From positions 3,927-39,425 of the forward strand of contig JAHDFS010000015.1 in the NCBI GenBank assembly GCA_020628035.1: a DNA stretch of 35,499 bases. The letters are read 5' to 3'. The notes under the pieces were generated by a model. That model made no database searches and had not been told where the DNA came from. It saw only the letters and a list, made by a program, of their open reading frames with translations. Source of the stretch: Rhizobiaceae bacterium. GTDB lineage: Bacteria > Pseudomonadota > Alphaproteobacteria > Rhizobiales > Rhizobiaceae. Both the position numbers and the translations under genes were made by a program. This document shows positions 16,544 to 24,755 of this stretch, one piece after another. The first letter of the stretch is position 1. Each line of letters starts with the position of its first letter.

Positions 16544-17008
16544 ATGAAATTGGTACAGAATTATTATAGGTGCATATTGGATTACTCAACTGAATTTACA
16601 CCCTGGGCGTCGCTGGGCGGCGGCATACTTATTGGAATATCAGCCGTATTACTCATGGCCGTGCGTGGGCGCATTGCTGGCATGACTGGCATATTATCAG
16701 GCCTTATTCCGCCCATGTCGTCAGACTGGTCATGGCGGGCCGCATTTCTAACTGGCGCGATCATTGCGCCGATGGGTTATATTTTAGCCGGCGGTGTTGT
16801 GCCTTTCGCTGTTCCGGTTTCAACCACAGCGCTCACCATTGGTGGCTTTATCGTTGGCATCGGCGTTTATTACGGATCAGGCTGCACATCCGGTCATGGA
16901 GTGTGCGGGATGGCGCGATTATCTCCGCGATCCATAGCGGCAACGGTTGTTTTCATGATTGCCTGTTTCATCACCGTGTTTGTCATTCGTCACGTGCTTG
17001 GGGGTTAA
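16544..17008 (+). CDS. YeeE/YedE-family sulfur transporter subunit (PmpA-like)
   Basis: A 154-aa membrane protein with four hydrophobic segments. It has the family motif GSGCTSGHGVCGMARLSPRS, in which the cysteines bind the transported thiosulfate or sulfur species in YeeE relatives. Half-length proteins like this occur in pairs (PmpA/PmpB) in BigR regulons. The start is uncertain: ATG 16544 has a poor ribosome site, while TTG 16577 has AGG 6 bases upstream and would begin MDYSTEFTPWAS, the usual family N-terminus. The second half follows after 4 bases. Import of a sulfur compound or its export during sulfide stress are both compatible. Confidence 0.88.
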   Translation: MKLVQNYYRCILDYSTEFTPWASLGGGILIGISAVLLMAVRGRIAGMTGILSGLIPPMSSDWSWRAAFLTGAIIAPMGYILAGGVVPFAVPVSTTALTIGGFIVGIGVYYGSGCTSGHGVCGMARLSPRSIAATVVFMIACFITVFVIRHVLGG

Positions 17009-17012
17009 TGCT

Positions 17013-17444
17013 ATGAAGCTATTTATCACTTTACTTATTGGAATGATTTTCGGATTGGGAATTGCAATATCGGGCATGGCAAATCCTGCTAAAGTTTTAA
17101 ACTTTTTTGATCTGGCGGGCACCTGGGATCCAAGCCTTATCTTTGTCATGGGGGGTGCGTTGATGACCACAGCTATTGGCTATCAGATCGTATTTAAAAC
17201 GCGCTCATCACCAATATTAGATGTCGCTTATATGGTGCCGTCAAGCAAGGATATCGACACGCGTCTTGTCATTGGATCAGCCACATTTGGTGTTGGTTGG
17301 GGCATTGCAGGATTTTGCCCAGGCGGCGCCATCCCGGCACTTGGCCTTGGCTATAGCGAAACATTTATGTTCATGTTTGCGCTAATTGCTGGTATTTTTG
17401 TAGCTAGATTGCTCAACACAAAAATAACCGCGCAGGCTGCGTAA
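17013..17444 (+). CDS. YeeE/YedE-family sulfur transporter subunit (PmpB-like)
   Basis: A 143-aa membrane protein, the second half of the split YeeE/YedE pair. Conserved elements are GLGIAISGMANPAKVLNFFD near residue 12 and the cysteine-containing GWGIAGFCPGGAIPALG about residue 100. GGGG at 17001-17004 gives a start at 17013; the longer frame from 16959 overlaps the previous gene and has no family similarity. The tight spacing to the first half supports co-assembly as one sulfur channel. The dioxygenase gene follows after 57 bases. Confidence 0.88.
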   Translation: MKLFITLLIGMIFGLGIAISGMANPAKVLNFFDLAGTWDPSLIFVMGGALMTTAIGYQIVFKTRSSPILDVAYMVPSSKDIDTRLVIGSATFGVGWGIAGFCPGGAIPALGLGYSETFMFMFALIAGIFVARLLNTKITAQAA

Positions 17445-17501
17445 GCCTTGCGATAAGCCATTCGTAAGTCGATGTAAGATTGATGAATTGAGGACAAAAA
17501 G

Positions 17502-18386
17502 ATGAGTTCATATCCAATTAATATTAGCATTAAGCCTGAGGTGAAGGCGTTTTTTGACGAGGCGACGAATACGATCAGCTATGTGGTGAAGGATCCGTCA
17601 TCTGCCTCATGCGCGATTGTGGACTCGGTTATGGATATTGATTATGCGGCCGGCCGTATCACCTATGAACACGCCGATAGGATGATTGCATATATTGAAG
17701 AAAATTCCCTGCAACTTGAATGGATTATCGAAACTCATGTGCATGCGGATCATTTATCAGCTGCGCCTTATATTCAAAACAAACTCGGCGGAAAAGTTGG
17801 TATCGGCGATAAGATCATGGTCGTTCAAGAAACGTTCGGCAAAGTCTTTAATGAAGGTACAGAATTTCAAAGAGACGGTTCGCAATTTGATGCTTTGTTT
17901 AAAGACGGTGATACCTATCAGATCGGCAATATGAAGGCATTTACCATCTATACACCCGGCCATACGCCTGCTTGTATGGTTCATGTCATGGGTGATGCAG
18001 CTTTTGTCGGCGATACGTTATTTATGCCTGATGGCGGGTCAGCGCGCGCAGACTTCCCAGGTGGTGATGCTGGTGAACTTTATGATTCCATCATGAAAGT
18101 GTTGAGCCTGCCGGATGAAACACGTCTGTTTATGTGCCACGACTATGGCCCTAATGGTCGTGAGATTATGTGGGAAACAACTGTAGCGGATGAAAAGCGC
18201 GACAATATTCATGTTGGTAATGGCAAAACGAAAGACGAATTTGTGAAGTTTCGGACCGAACGAGACGCTCAATTGGCTATGCCGAAATTGATCATCCCGT
18301 CTTTGCAGGTGAATATGCGTGCTGGTGAGATCCCGCGTGATGATGATGGTGCGCCGGTGATAAAAGTCCCGGTGAACAAGCTTTAA
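17502..18386 (+). CDS. blh: ETHE1-like persulfide dioxygenase (Blh type), metallo-beta-lactamase fold
   Basis: A 294-aa cytoplasmic MBL-fold enzyme. The metal motif THVHADH gives H79, H81, D83 and H84. Further ligands are H154 (TPGHTPAC), D171 (FVGDTLF) and H213 (MCHDYGPNGRE). ETHE1-type enzymes use one iron held by two histidines and an aspartate to oxidise glutathione persulfide to sulfite. The C-terminal RAGEIPRDDDGAPVIKVPVN tail is typical of the Blh branch. It is encoded after the YeeE/YedE pair in the BigR-type operon, so it should turn sulfide-derived persulfide into sulfite, which TSUP or SulP proteins could export. No sulfide:quinone reductase or rhodanese is in the window. Confidence 0.9.
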   Translation: MSSYPINISIKPEVKAFFDEATNTISYVVKDPSSASCAIVDSVMDIDYAAGRITYEHADRMIAYIEENSLQLEWIIETHVHADHLSAAPYIQNKLGGKVGIGDKIMVVQETFGKVFNEGTEFQRDGSQFDALFKDGDTYQIGNMKAFTIYTPGHTPACMVHVMGDAAFVGDTLFMPDGGSARADFPGGDAGELYDSIMKVLSLPDETRLFMCHDYGPNGREIMWETTVADEKRDNIHVGNGKTKDEFVKFRTERDAQLAMPKLIIPSLQVNMRAGEIPRDDDGAPVIKVPVNKL

Positions 18387-18434
18387 GTTATCACATTAGA
18401 TGCGATAATTTGCATCATCAAATATATCAAATAA

Positions 18435-18578
18435 GCGTGGCCCATTCTGATATGGACTGGTAGGGGCTATGCAAGTTTAATTGCCGCTTTGGATGTCAAT
18501 AAAGCTGGCAATGACCTTTCAGACGTTGTCTTTTTGGAAGATGGCCGTCATTTCGTTTCAAAGCTTACTTCAATTTGA
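18435..18578 (+). pseudogene. Possible decayed coding fragment between blh and sulP
   Basis: The 200-base gap after blh contains a frame open for 47 codons that ends at TGA 18576. It has no ATG, GTG or TTG with a ribosome site near its left end. The translation (for example IWTGRGYASLIAALD, then VVFLEDGRHFVSKLT) looks protein-like, with a hydrophobic start faintly resembling small membrane proteins that begin with a W-x-G-x-G-[YF] motif. It may be a remnant or chance. Confidence 0.25.
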
Positions 18579-18586
18579 GTTTTTAA

Positions 18587-20308
18587 ATGCCAAGAATATC
18601 CGCTTATCTGCCCATTCTAAAATGGGGTAGAACCTATAATTCTGCAAATCTAGCCAATGATATAATGGCCGCATTGATTGTCACGATCATGCTTATTCCG
18701 CAATCCTTGGCTTATGCCCTGCTTGCAGGATTGCCTGCGGAGATGGGACTTTATGCATCTATTATCCCAATTGTCCTTTATGCGATTTTTGGCACGAGTA
18801 ACGCTTTGGCAGTGGGGCCGGTTGCGGTCGTCTCCCTAATGACGGCAGCTGCGGTTAGCAGGATCGCTGATCCTGGGTCAGCAGACTATATCATGGCGGC
18901 GATCACGCTCGCATTTTTATCCGGTGTGTTTTTGGTTCTAATGGGTTTATTCCGTTTGGGGTTTTTGGCGAATTTTTTATCACATCCCGTAATCGCGGGC
19001 TTTATCACAGCTTCCGGCATTATCATTGCTGCCAGTCAGTTTAAGCACATATTTGGTATATCTGCAGAAGGTCATAACTTCGTTGAGTTGCTGATCTCGC
19101 TTCGTGACAATTTACATCAGATAAATTGGTATACATTCTCAATTGGGATTTTCGTTCTTGCTTTTCTGTTCTTGATGCGCCGCTATCTTAAACCTTGTTT
19201 GATACAGCTTGGTGTGTCGCCAAGAGTAGCTGATATGAGCGCTAAAATTGGTCCAGTCTTTGCGGTTATTACAACAATTGTAGTCGCATGGGTTTTTGAT
19301 CTGTCACGCTATGACGTTGCACTGGTTGGTGATGTGCCGCAAGGTCTGCCTCCATTGACCATCCCATCTTTCTCACAAGATCTTTGGGTGTCGCTCATGG
19401 GTTCGGCAATGCTGATTTCCGTGATCGGATTTGTTGAATCGATTTCCGTTGCGCAAACCCTAGCAGCCAAAAAACGTCAGCGTATATCGCCTGATCAAGA
19501 ATTGGTGGGATTAGGAGCTGCGAATATCGGCGCATCTTTCTCCGGTGGATTTCCCGTTACAGGCGGATTTTCAAGATCGGTGGTTAATTTTGATGCAGGT
19601 GCAGATACCCCAGCAGCAGGCGCATTTACAGCACTTGGATTGGCCTTTGCATCTATTTTTCTCACGCCATTGATTTTCTTTCTTCCCAAGGCGACGCTAG
19701 CAGCAACGATTATCATCGCGGTTTTATCCTTGGTAGATTTTTCGATTTTGAAGAAAACCTGGAATTATTCAAAAGCTGATTTCATTGCGGTTTTGACAAC
19801 AATTTTGATCACGCTTGTTTTGGGAATTGAAGCGGGTGTAACCGCAGGCGTGGTGATTTCCATTTTGATCCATCTTTATAAATCATCACGGCCACATATG
19901 GCTGTGGTGGGTCAGGTGCCGGGCTCCGAACACTACAGAAATGTGCTTCGGCATGAGGTTATCACCGACCCGCATATTCTTTCTGTGCGCGTTGATGAGA
20001 GCTTATATTTTGCCAATGCGCGCTTTTTAGAAGATGCGGTTTATGATTTGGTGGCGCAAAATAAAAACATTGAACATGTTTTGCTGCAATGCTCAGCAAT
20101 TAACGCAATAGATATGAGTGCACTTGAATCAATGGAAGCCTTGAACGAACGCCTGAAGGATAACGGCGTGACGTTTCATTTGACGGAGGTAAAGGGCCCG
20201 GTGATGGATCGTTTGGAGCGAACAGATTTCACATCGCACTTGACTGGAAAGATATATCTTTCGCAACATTGCGCTGTTAAAGAACTAAGATGTATGCGCG
20301 TAAATTAA
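18587..20308 (+). CDS. SulP-family inorganic anion transporter with STAS domain
   Basis: A 573-aa inner-membrane transporter with the SulP signature region near the start (MLIPQSLAYALLAGLPAEMGLYASIIP), ten or more membrane segments to about residue 435, and a C-terminal STAS domain (about 445-560, with VLLQCSAINAIDMSALESMEAL containing the conserved DxSxL-like element). SulP proteins carry sulfate, bicarbonate or other anions. Its position 200 bases after the persulfide dioxygenase suggests sulfate or sulfite traffic, though SulP substrates cannot be told from sequence. Its ribosome site is weak (GAG about 7 bases before the ATG). Confidence 0.9.
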   Translation: MPRISAYLPILKWGRTYNSANLANDIMAALIVTIMLIPQSLAYALLAGLPAEMGLYASIIPIVLYAIFGTSNALAVGPVAVVSLMTAAAVSRIADPGSADYIMAAITLAFLSGVFLVLMGLFRLGFLANFLSHPVIAGFITASGIIIAASQFKHIFGISAEGHNFVELLISLRDNLHQINWYTFSIGIFVLAFLFLMRRYLKPCLIQLGVSPRVADMSAKIGPVFAVITTIVVAWVFDLSRYDVALVGDVPQGLPPLTIPSFSQDLWVSLMGSAMLISVIGFVESISVAQTLAAKKRQRISPDQELVGLGAANIGASFSGGFPVTGGFSRSVVNFDAGADTPAAGAFTALGLAFASIFLTPLIFFLPKATLAATIIIAVLSLVDFSILKKTWNYSKADFIAVLTTILITLVLGIEAGVTAGVVISILIHLYKSSRPHMAVVGQVPGSEHYRNVLRHEVITDPHILSVRVDESLYFANARFLEDAVYDLVAQNKNIEHVLLQCSAINAIDMSALESMEALNERLKDNGVTFHLTEVKGPVMDRLERTDFTSHLTGKIYLSQHCAVKELRCMRVN

Positions 20309-20350
20309 TATATTTATGCGCATTTGTGCTGTTTGATTTCAGAGGGTTTT

Positions 20351-20950
20351 ATGGAACTTGATTTAGCATCGATCGACAAAGATGTGTGGCGTGAGTTTGA
20401 AGCTGCCTGCGAGGTGCGGGATCATGATCTACACTATTTATCGCTTGCAACATTGTCCTATGATCAAGTGCCGGTCAGCCGCTTGCTTGTGTTGCGCGGC
20501 GTGAATGCGCAAGAACGCCAGCTGATTTTTCATACCGATATTAAGAGCGATAAATGGCTAGAATTATCCGCGCATCCCAAAGCATCCATTCTTGGTTTTA
20601 GTGAACGTGCTGGCGAGCAGTATCGCTTTAATGGTTATGCAGAATTGCTAGCGCCAAACTCTGATATCAATCAGATTGAATGGGACAAGTTGTCTTTATG
20701 GACGAAAAATACCTATTGCGGTGGTCCACCTGGCGAAGAAACACATGCGCCCCAATCTGGTGAAAATATGAAAGATGCAGTGCCACCAACACCTGAGCAA
20801 TTGGTAAAAGGTCGGGCGCGATTTGGCGTGATTTTGTTTAAAGCTGATGGCCTGGATTGGTTCCAGCTTAAACGTTCGGACAATCGACGGGCTATATTCT
20901 CCTATGCTGATCAGGGCGATATAAAATCGGCTAAATGGATTAACCCGTAG
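20351..20950 (+). CDS. Pyridoxamine 5'-phosphate oxidase-like FMN-binding protein
   Basis: A 199-aa split-barrel flavoprotein of the PNPOx-like family. The FMN-binding features are VPVSRLLVLRGVNA followed by LIFHTDIKSDKWLEL, and the PNPOx-like C-terminus FQLKRSDNRRAIF. It differs from true PdxH in its shorter length and its C-terminal WINP in place of the RLAP-type end, so it is more likely one of the Alr4036-type paralogues of uncertain substrate. ATG 20351 follows AGAGGG; a frame start at 20324 has no site. It lies 42 bases after sulP and may be read through from it. Confidence 0.82.
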   Translation: MELDLASIDKDVWREFEAACEVRDHDLHYLSLATLSYDQVPVSRLLVLRGVNAQERQLIFHTDIKSDKWLELSAHPKASILGFSERAGEQYRFNGYAELLAPNSDINQIEWDKLSLWTKNTYCGGPPGEETHAPQSGENMKDAVPPTPEQLVKGRARFGVILFKADGLDWFQLKRSDNRRAIFSYADQGDIKSAKWINP

Positions 20951-20970
20951 CGGTTTTTGAAGATCGCTGG

Positions 20971-21804
20971 TTAGATAGCAAGCAATGTATCAATGAGCGG
21001 CGAATTCGGATCCCGCAATCCATCAACCACGTTGAAGTGGTTTTTATCGGGTTCTTCGACAATGGTGACTTTAACGCCCAGTCCATACCATATATTTGCA
21101 ATCAGAGCATTTTGGCGCAGAAACTCAGACAGCTCTGCACCACCCACCCACGCGACCAATGGAATATTTTCATAGGGCCTTTTAAGTGCTGGGCTTGCGG
21201 TACTTGCGCTAATCAGATCGAGACCTAAAATCTCATTCATTTTGGTGTTTAAGAGCGGGCGCAGATCACTTAATCCTGAAATAGACACCACTTTTTGAAG
21301 GCGCGAGCGAACGCTTTCCTCAAGTGGCGAACCTTCACTCATCATTTCACATACAAGATGACCGCCAGCGGAATGACCTGACAAGATGATCGGACCTTCA
21401 ATTTCCTTGGCAACCTGATTTATGGCTTGTCCGATCATTTGAGTTATCTCGTTAATGGTCACATCGGGACATAATTCGTAACTTGGCATACAAACCGCCC
21501 AACCTCGGTTGACGGCACCTTCTGCGAGATGTGACCACACCGATTTACTGGTTCGGTGCCAATAGCCGCCGTGAACAAAAACTACGAGCCCTTTTGGCAC
21601 GCTTTCTGGCAAAAATATGTCATAGACCATGCGTTCTGATGGGCCATATGGCACATCCAGTTTACTGATAGTTTTGGAGCGATATTCGGCCGCTTCAATT
21701 GGCAAATTGGCAATCAGATCTTCAACATTCGGCACATATCCGCGATTGTCATAAGCCTGATCCCAATCGAGAATGGGGAATTGGTTTTTGTGATGTGTCG
21801 ACAT
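20971..21804 (-). CDS. Alpha/beta hydrolase, kynurenine-formamidase-like
   Basis: A 277-aa cytoplasmic hydrolase. The oxyanion-hole motif HGGYWHRTSKS, the nucleophile elbow SGHSAGGH and the C-terminal catalytic histidine in EPDKNHFNVVDGL match the HGGxW subgroup that includes arylformamidases. The N-terminal DWDQAYDNRGYVPN segment also resembles that subgroup. No other tryptophan-degradation gene is present, so the formamidase reaction is only a possibility; esterase activity on another substrate fits equally. ATG 21804 is used, with AGAGG 11 bases upstream; a GTG at 21813 sits too close to that site. It is divergent from uxaC. Confidence 0.82.
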   Translation of the reverse strand: MSTHHKNQFPILDWDQAYDNRGYVPNVEDLIANLPIEAAEYRSKTISKLDVPYGPSERMVYDIFLPESVPKGLVVFVHGGYWHRTSKSVWSHLAEGAVNRGWAVCMPSYELCPDVTINEITQMIGQAINQVAKEIEGPIILSGHSAGGHLVCEMMSEGSPLEESVRSRLQKVVSISGLSDLRPLLNTKMNEILGLDLISASTASPALKRPYENIPLVAWVGGAELSEFLRQNALIANIWYGLGVKVTIVEEPDKNHFNVVDGLRDPNSPLIDTLLAI

Positions 21805-21846
21805 ATTTCGCACTGCCTCTTTGAAGATTTCACCACCAAATTAGCG

Positions 21847-21870
21847 TTGTTGACCAATTATTGGCAACAA
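21847..21870. promoter_or_regulatory. Dyad upstream of uxaC, candidate operator
   Basis: TTGTTG (21847-21852) and CAACAA (21865-21870) flank CCAAT (21854-21858) and ATTGG (21860-21864). Two imperfectly registered dyads therefore nest around the same centre. The T-T-G-G/C-C-A-A content recalls GntR-type sites of hexuronate genes, but that identity is not established. It lies 50 bases before the uxaC start and could serve the divergent hydrolase too. Confidence 0.4.
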
Positions 21871-21920
21871 CATAGAACAAGTAACTTGTGTAAATTACAG
21901 ACATGAAAAGAATTATCCTA

Positions 21921-23327
21921 ATGGCATTGACTGATCCCGACCGCTTATTTCCGATCGAACCTTCTGCGCGAAAACTAACGCGCGAACTTTATGAGACGAT
22001 GAGTGATCTACCTATTATCAGTCCGCATGGGCACACCGATCCCAGTTGGTTTGCGCTGAATGAACACTTTATTGATCCAGCCCAGCTCTTTGTCGTGCCT
22101 GATCATTATGTGTTTCGCATGCTGGTGTCGCAGGGTGTGAAATTACCTGATCTTGGTGTGCCATATGCAGATGGTTCATCGGAAAACAAAGATCCGCGCG
22201 ATATCTGGCGGCTTTTTGCTAAAAACTACCATCTGTTTCGCGGTACGCCATCGCAAATGTGGCTCGATCATTCGTTTGAGCATGTTTTCGGGATTGATGA
22301 AGTCTTGTCAGAAGAGACTGCCGATCAATATTATGATCACATTGATGCGAAGCTAAAGGATGATGCTTATCGCCCAAGACAATTATTTGAGCGGTTTGGC
22401 ATTGAAGCGATTGCCACAACCGAATCAGCCTTGGATGATTTAAAATGGCATCAACAGATCAATGACAGTGATTGGAATGGAAGGGTGATCACCACCTATC
22501 GACCGGATGCAACGGTGGATCCTGAATTTGAGGGCTTTGCAGATAATGTACGCCAATTGGGTCAACTCACAGGCCAAGATGCAACAAGCTGGCAAGGTTA
22601 TTTAAAAGCGCATCAATTAAGACGTGCTTTCTTTAAAGAAACCGGGGCAACAGCAACAGATCATGGTCATGCAACTGCGAGAACTGAAGATCTGCCATTG
22701 GCTGAGATTGAAGCGCTGTTTGATAAAGTCATGTCGGGTGCGTTTAGCGCAGAGGAAGCTGATCAGTTTAGAGGCCATATGCTAACGGAAATGGCGCGAA
22801 TGAGTTTGGAAGATGGATTGGTGATGCAAATTCATGCTGGCTCTTATCGCAATCATTCCAAAACAGTTTTCCAAACACATGGCCGCGATAAAGGTTTTGA
22901 TATCCCTACTTCAACAAACTATGTCACAGCGCTTAAACCTATGCTTGATGCCGTTGGCATGGAGCCTGATCTGACGATCATTATCTTTACGCTTGATGAG
23001 ACAGTTTACAGTCGCGAATTAGCGCCGCTTGCAGGTGCATATCCTGCTCTTAAACTTGGTCCTGCATGGTGGTTCTTTGATAGCTATGAGGGCATGAAGC
23101 GCTATCGCGAAGCTGTAACTGAAACCTGCGGCTTTTATAATACGGTTGGGTTTAATGATGACACGCGGGCATTTTGTTCGATTCCCGCGCGCCACGATGT
23201 GGCACGGCGGTCTGATTGTGCTTATCTCGCTGAACTTGTGTTAACTGGGCGCCTTCGCAAATCAGACGCCTTTGAGCTTGCGCATGATCTGACCTATCGA
23301 TTGGCAAAAGAAGCTTATCGACTTTAG
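21921..23327 (+). CDS. uxaC: Uronate isomerase (glucuronate/galacturonate isomerase)
   Basis: A 468-aa cytoplasmic enzyme, essentially the family length (E. coli UxaC is 470). It interconverts D-glucuronate with D-fructuronate and D-galacturonate with D-tagaturonate in hexuronate catabolism. It starts PDRLFPIEPSARKLTRELYE, has ISPHGHTDPSWF with the H-x-H metal motif of the amidohydrolase-like barrel, then QIHAGSYRNHS, and ends with FNDDTRAFCSIPARHDVARR. ATG 21921 is preferred to 21903 because it gives the family N-terminus; neither has a strong ribosome site. No other uronate genes (uxaA, uxaB, kdg genes) are in the window, so it is a lone enzyme here. Confidence 0.95.
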   Translation: MALTDPDRLFPIEPSARKLTRELYETMSDLPIISPHGHTDPSWFALNEHFIDPAQLFVVPDHYVFRMLVSQGVKLPDLGVPYADGSSENKDPRDIWRLFAKNYHLFRGTPSQMWLDHSFEHVFGIDEVLSEETADQYYDHIDAKLKDDAYRPRQLFERFGIEAIATTESALDDLKWHQQINDSDWNGRVITTYRPDATVDPEFEGFADNVRQLGQLTGQDATSWQGYLKAHQLRRAFFKETGATATDHGHATARTEDLPLAEIEALFDKVMSGAFSAEEADQFRGHMLTEMARMSLEDGLVMQIHAGSYRNHSKTVFQTHGRDKGFDIPTSTNYVTALKPMLDAVGMEPDLTIIIFTLDETVYSRELAPLAGAYPALKLGPAWWFFDSYEGMKRYREAVTETCGFYNTVGFNDDTRAFCSIPARHDVARRSDCAYLAELVLTGRLRKSDAFELAHDLTYRLAKEAYRL

Positions 23328-23333
23328 CTAATG

Positions 23334-23657
23334 TTATGCTGTTTCCATGCAGCGCCGGCATAAGGTTGCATGCAATACGGCTTCCAAGCGTTCATCTGAG
23401 ATTGGTCCTTCGCAAGACAGGCAGATGCCATAAACATCATTATCAATGCGGCTTAGTGCGGCATCAATGGCTTTAATTTCTGCGTATTCTGCCTCGACTT
23501 GCGCTTCCATTACTTCATCACCCTCGCTTGCCGTGGCGCGATCTTCACTGTCATTAGGTTTTGGATCGTCCAAACGTTGTTCATATGTTGCGATCATCTT
23601 GGCAAGCTCGCCGCGACGTTTGGTAAGGCGTGACTTAAAGTGTGAAATATCGACCAT
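23334..23657 (-). CDS. DksA/TraR-family C4 zinc-finger protein
   Basis: A 107-aa cytoplasmic protein with a helical coiled-coil N-terminal region (about 5-75) and a C-terminal four-cysteine zinc finger, CX2C-X17-CX2C (CLSC to CRRC). Such proteins enter the RNA polymerase secondary channel with ppGpp and alter initiation. It is shorter than canonical DksA (about 150 aa) and carries an acidic linker (EDRATASEGDEV) where the coiled-coil tip is expected, like the small DksA paralogues of alphaproteobacteria. AAGGA lies 9 bases before ATG 23657. It is convergent with uxaC, 6 bases between stops. Confidence 0.9.
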   Translation of the reverse strand: MVDISHFKSRLTKRRGELAKMIATYEQRLDDPKPNDSEDRATASEGDEVMEAQVEAEYAEIKAIDAALSRIDNDVYGICLSCEGPISDERLEAVLHATLCRRCMETA

Positions 23658-23823
23658 GATGAATGTCCTTCAACTAGCGTGACTATGAATTCTCAGATCG
23701 GCAATCTCTGTCGATCTTTAATCATCATAGAGCTCGGCGCTGAAAGTGTATTTGATATAGCTCAATGTTGCGGTCGAATGTTTCTGTTAGGATTTGCTGG
23801 CACTATTGATGATGGAACGCGCA

Positions 23824-24003
23824 ATGACACTTTATTTGATAACGCATATGCTGGTCGCAACTGTGGTCACCTGGATTGGCTTGATTGTTATAATTATTGC
23901 CAACATCTTCTCTTGGCCGCACTTAATTGGGTGTTTTATCTTGGGTAATTTGATTGCTCTTCCCGTTACATATGTCATTCTCAGAAAATCAAAAAGGATT
24001 TAA
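23824..24003 (+). CDS. Small membrane protein, unknown function (59 aa)
   Basis: A 59-aa hydrophobic protein with two predicted membrane helices (about 3-25 and 31-51) and a basic C-terminal end (RKSKRI). I recognise no family. ATG 23824 is chosen because GGAA lies 6 bases upstream; ATG 23812 and TTG 23794 are alternatives in the same frame. It sits between dksA-like and the Spy/CpxP-like gene, with its own 166-base upstream region. The hydrophobic two-helix pattern followed by a basic tail makes a real gene more likely than a chance frame. Confidence 0.55.
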   Translation: MTLYLITHMLVATVVTWIGLIVIIIANIFSWPHLIGCFILGNLIALPVTYVILRKSKRI

Positions 24004-24031
24004 CATATTGTTTTTTATATGAAAAACAACC

Positions 24032-24046
24032 TTTACAATTCTTTAC
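24032..24046 (-). promoter_or_regulatory. CpxR-box-like direct repeat GTAAA-N5-GTAAA
   Basis: On the minus strand these 15 bases read GTAAA-GAATT-GTAAA, exactly the spacing and sequence described for CpxR boxes in enterobacteria. It lies 125 bases before the start of a Spy/CpxP-like gene that precedes an OmpR-type regulator and a kinase, so autoregulation is plausible. Whether the alphaproteobacterial regulator shares the specificity is unproven. Confidence 0.5.
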
Positions 24047-24170
24047 ATAAACGACAAACGTCAGAAACAATGCCTTGCTAAATTCTCATCATGTTGAGAC
24101 CACGGAGCAGCGGTAAACAGGAAAATGAGCTCTCCAAATCTCGTAAATGAAATTTAAAAAGGAGCTTATT

Positions 24171-24755
24171 ATGACGAAGGAAAATGAAACACAAAAGAGC
24201 GCATTTGAAATGACACGCGGTAAGATTATCGCACTCAGCGTTGGCGCGGTTGCGATTTTAGGATCAGCGGTTGCTGTCCCTGCGATTGCCAATAGCAATG
24301 TTGCACAGCATGCGAAAATTGCCATCACAGACATGGATAGCAATGATGTTTATAAAGCAGGTTGGGGTGGCAAACGATCAGGCTTTTCGCAAATGAGCGA
24401 AGCTGAGCTTGAAAAGCGTGTGACAAAAATCGCCCGCCATATGTCAGTTGAAATTGACGCAACAGAAGCCCAGGAAAAGCAAATCATTGAAATCGCTCTT
24501 GCGACAGCTAAAGAGATGCAGCCATTGCGCGACGAATTTAGAGCAGCTGGTTTTGAGCTTGTGAATTTGCTGACATCTGACAATGTCGATCGTGCAGCGA
24601 TTGAAGCACTTCGAGCGGAACGCGTAGCTGCAGCCGACACAATCAGTAAAACAATGTTGGACGCTGTTTCTGACGTTTCTGAAATCTTGACCGTCGAGCA
24701 ACGCCAAGGATTGGCCGAGCGTGTTGAGCGTATGCAAAAGCGCTTTGCCGACTAG
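24171..24755 (+). CDS. Spy/CpxP-like periplasmic protein
   Basis: A 194-aa envelope protein. It has a short charged N-terminus, a hydrophobic segment (about 17-38, ending in VPAIANS, a possible signal-peptidase site) and a long helical periplasmic part (about 70-190) with alternating charged residues. The LTxxQ-type motif occurs near the end (ILTVEQRQGL), and EATEAQEKQI-like sequence (EIDATEAQEKQI) marks the first repeat. This is the Spy/CpxP or CnrX-like metal-sensor pattern: a chaperone or a ligand that restrains the kinase. AAGGAG at 24159-24164 gives a clear start at 24171. The regulator and kinase genes follow in the same direction. Confidence 0.8.
   Translation: MTKENETQKSAFEMTRGKIIALSVGAVAILGSAVAVPAIANSNVAQHAKIAITDMDSNDVYKAGWGGKRSGFSQMSEAELEKRVTKIARHMSVEIDATEAQEKQIIEIALATAKEMQPLRDEFRAAGFELVNLLTSDNVDRAAIEALRAERVAAADTISKTMLDAVSDVSEILTVEQRQGLAERVERMQKRFAD

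Noticed and set aside
23679-23948. 89-codon plus-strand frame upstream of and overlapping the small membrane protein
   Set aside because: Its composition is unlike a real protein and it has no ribosome site; the overlapping frame with two hydrophobic helices is the better candidate.
24008-24029. TTGTTTTT/AAAAACAA stem after the small membrane protein
   Set aside because: The arms are almost only A and T, so the stem is weak, and the T-run lies in the arm rather than after the hairpin.
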